A stretch of 7,280 nucleotides of DNA from Rhodospirillales bacterium (lineage in GTDB: Bacteria; Pseudomonadota; Alphaproteobacteria; ATCC43930; CGMCC-115725): the NCBI GenBank assembly GCA_015654725.1, contig JAATGI010000449.1, positions 1 through 7,280 of the forward strand. The letters run 5' to 3'. This document shows, in pieces, positions 6,059-7,280 of this stretch; positions within the stretch are counted from its first letter, which is position 1, and every line of letters begins with the position of its first letter. The notes beneath the pieces were generated by a model that did no database searches, was not told the DNA's origin, and was given only the letters and a program-made list of their open reading frames with translations. The translations under genes were made by a program, and so were the position numbers.

Positions 6059-6826
6059 CTAAAGTGGGCAAGCCTCGATCGTCTCGGTGTCGAGCTCGAA
6101 ACTGCCGTCGTCGGCGACGGCGAAATGCCGCCTCGCTTCGACCGAAACTTGCCGCTGGACCGAGCGGATCGCTTCCGCTTGCACCGCCGGCGTATTCATA
6201 CGCGCGATCCAAGGCTGAAACGCGATTTGGATGCGTCGCCGCGTGACCGCGGTGACGGCGAAGCCAGCGGCCGCGAGCGCGGCGCGGAATTCCGCCTCGG
6301 AATAATTGCGCACATGGGAGGGATCGCGGAACAGCTCGAAGGCCTGCAGGAAGGTGTCGAGCACCGGCTTGCCGGGCGACACCGTGTCGATGAAGACGGC
6401 GCGGCCATCGCTTTTCACCACCCGCCGGGCCTCATCGAGCGCCGCGCCGAGGTCGCTCCAATGATGCGTGCTGAAGCGCGTCATCACGAGGTCGAATTCG
6501 CCGGCGGCGAAGGGCAACGCCTCGACCGCGCCCTGCCGCGTCGCGATATTGGCGAGGCCGCGCCGCTTTGCTTCGGCCGCGACCGCCTCCAGCATGTCGC
6601 GCGACAGATCGTACGCCACGACCTCCTTGACGTGCGGCGCCACCGCGAAAGCGGCATGGCCGCCGCCGCAACCGAGATCGAGCACGCGCGCCGCTCGGCG
6701 ATCCGCCGTCATCGCGGCAAGCTGCTTCAAATCCTCGCCCTGGCTGTGGGTGACGCTGTTGACGTAAGCCACCGCGCGCGGCCCGAACTGGGCCGCCACC
6801 AGGGCGTTCTGATCCTTGTCCGTCAT
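6059..6826 (-). CDS. Class I SAM-dependent methyltransferase (Methyltransf_11 type)
   Basis: This 255-residue protein has a Rossmann-type methyltransferase core. Motif I is ARVLDLGCGGGHAAFAVAP (46-64), which binds the methionine part of SAM. The acidic residue for the ribose is Asp73 in VAYDLS (70-75). QGAVEALPF (98-106) and FDLVMTRFSTHHWSD (111-125) follow as the adenine-contact and post-II regions, then EARRVVKSDGRAVFID (132-147). The arrangement resembles the UbiE/YcgJ group; the acceptor, a small molecule or lipid, cannot be told. The C-terminal 90 residues form the variable cap. It is the first gene of the minus-strand operon, with a good GGGAG ribosome site six bases before the ATG; the rhodanese gene begins 45 bases after its stop. 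It is divergent from an MmyB-type regulator, a common arrangement in which the regulator controls the neighbouring operon. Confidence 0.92.
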   Translation of the reverse strand: MTDKDQNALVAAQFGPRAVAYVNSVTHSQGEDLKQLAAMTADRRAARVLDLGCGGGHAAFAVAPHVKEVVAYDLSRDMLEAVAAEAKRRGLANIATRQGAVEALPFAAGEFDLVMTRFSTHHWSDLGAALDEARRVVKSDGRAVFIDTVSPGKPVLDTFLQAFELFRDPSHVRNYSEAEFRAALAAAGFAVTAVTRRRIQIAFQPWIARMNTPAVQAEAIRSVQRQVSVEARRHFAVADDGSFELDTETIEACPL

Positions 6827-6924
6827 TTTGGACTCCCATCCTCGGTTCCGCCGGCGTCGCGCGACAGGATAGAACCTCGTTAAACCGGTACAATGATCTA
6901 TGTTATCCTGGTATAATTATTTCC
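6827..6924. promoter_or_regulatory. Divergent promoter/operator region between methyltransferase operon and MmyB-type regulator
   Basis: The part next to the regulator is strikingly AT-rich (19 G+C in 54 bases, 6871-6924). On the plus strand TGGTATAAT (6909-6917) is a full extended -10 element (TGn plus a perfect TATAAT); no good -35 is seen at normal spacing. On the minus strand TTGTAC (6893-6888) and TATCCT (6871-6866), 16 bp apart, are a reasonable promoter for the methyltransferase operon, giving a leader of about 33 bases. A perfect 7-bp inverted repeat, CAGGATA (6865-6871) and TATCCTG (6904-6910), overlaps the minus -10 and the plus extended -10. An imperfect direct repeat, GGTACAATGAT (6887-6897) and GGTATAATTAT (6910-6920), matches at 9 of 11 positions with a 23-bp period. 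Either could be an operator. Confidence 0.6.
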
Positions 6925-7280
6925 ATGGTTATGCGTGACGCGACCCGGCGCAAGGAAATGGCTGCATTTCTGAAACAGCGCCGCGCCCGTCTCGCACCGG
7001 CGCAATTCGGTCTGGCCGCCGGGCCGCGCCGACGGACGCCGGGTCTGCGCCGCGAGGAATTGGCGCAGCTCTCGGGCATCAGCGCCACCTGGTATAGCTG
7101 GATCGAGCAGGGCCGAGAGGTCTCGGCGTCTCCCGCGGCGCTGGCACGGCTCGCCGACACGCTGCATCTGTCGCGCGCCGAGCGGGCCTATTTGTTCGAA
7201 CTGTCGGGCAAGCGCGATCCGCGCGAAGCCGCGCCGGACGCGACGCCCGACCTGCCGCCGGCGCCGATGCCCGCGGTTGC
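6925..7280 (+). CDS. Helix-turn-helix transcriptional regulator, Xre family with MmyB-like C-terminus (partial)
   Basis: This DNA-binding regulator is cut by the right edge; 118 residues are visible. The N-terminus reads RRKEMAAFLKQRRARLAPAQ (8-27), then PRRRTPGLRREELAQLSGIS (34-53), then TWYSWIEQGREVSASPAALARL (spanning 55-76) and LHLSRAERAYLFELSG (80-95). This series (a RR.RTPGLRREE segment, an Xre helix-turn-helix, then an AER.YLF helix) is the hallmark of MmyB-type regulators, whose C-terminal PAS-like domain may bind a small ligand such as a fatty acid. That domain would start after the proline-rich linker (101-118), where the window ends. The start may be the ATG at 6925 or 6931; no Shine-Dalgarno precedes either, and the TATAAT ends 7 bases before 6925, so the transcript may be leaderless. 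By position it probably controls itself and the divergent operon. Confidence 0.92.
   Translation, partial: MVMRDATRRKEMAAFLKQRRARLAPAQFGLAAGPRRRTPGLRREELAQLSGISATWYSWIEQGREVSASPAALARLADTLHLSRAERAYLFELSGKRDPREAAPDATPDLPPAPMPAV

Noticed and set aside
5501..6883. Long plus-strand open frame of 460 codons
   Set aside because: It spans three minus-strand genes (ABM-domain, rhodanese, methyltransferase) and their spacers; the product is rich in Arg and His with no domain, while the minus-strand proteins have clear motifs.

Overview
The window looks like chromosomal DNA of a high-GC alphaproteobacterium, most likely of the Hyphomicrobiales (Rhizobiales). Three things point there: a fused ispDF gene, a dusB(nifR3)-ntrB operon, and an intergenic inverted repeat built on a CCTCCCCC/GGGGGAGG hairpin of a kind common in Rhizobiales genomes. 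I cannot name a genus from sequence alone. No tRNA, rRNA or CRISPR array was found, and no transposase or integrase.

Left part (1-1787, minus strand): the 5' two thirds of ntrB (nitrogen-sensing histidine kinase, running off the left edge) is preceded by dusB (tRNA-dihydrouridine synthase). Only one base separates the dusB stop from the ntrB start, so the two form one translationally coupled operon; ntrC would be expected just beyond the edge.

Middle (1788-4719, plus strand): after a 236-bp divergent spacer comes a TauD/TfdA-type Fe(II)/2-oxoglutarate dioxygenase with a complete active site. A 123-bp compound inverted repeat follows and ends 22 bp before ispDF, the bifunctional MEP-pathway isoprenoid enzyme. 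ispDF overlaps, by GTGA, a stand-alone CinA C-terminal domain (NMN deamidase, PncC type). ispDF, pncC, dusB and ntrB are housekeeping genes; the dioxygenase looks like an accessory gene placed among them.

Right part (4716-7280): four minus-strand genes form a compact operon, read in transcription order as class I SAM methyltransferase, single-domain rhodanese, antibiotic-biosynthesis-monooxygenase (ABM) domain protein and DinB-fold protein. A plus-strand Xre/MmyB-type regulator, cut by the right edge, is divergent from it. The AT-rich spacer between them carries a near-ideal extended -10 element directly in front of the regulator and an inverted heptamer overlapping both candidate -10 boxes, which suggests one operator controls both directions. 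The last gene of the operon converges on pncC, the two stop codons sharing a CTAG. This regulator-plus-four-enzyme cassette is the most likely place for an undescribed function; a role in thiol/sulfur chemistry or electrophile detoxification is only a hypothesis.
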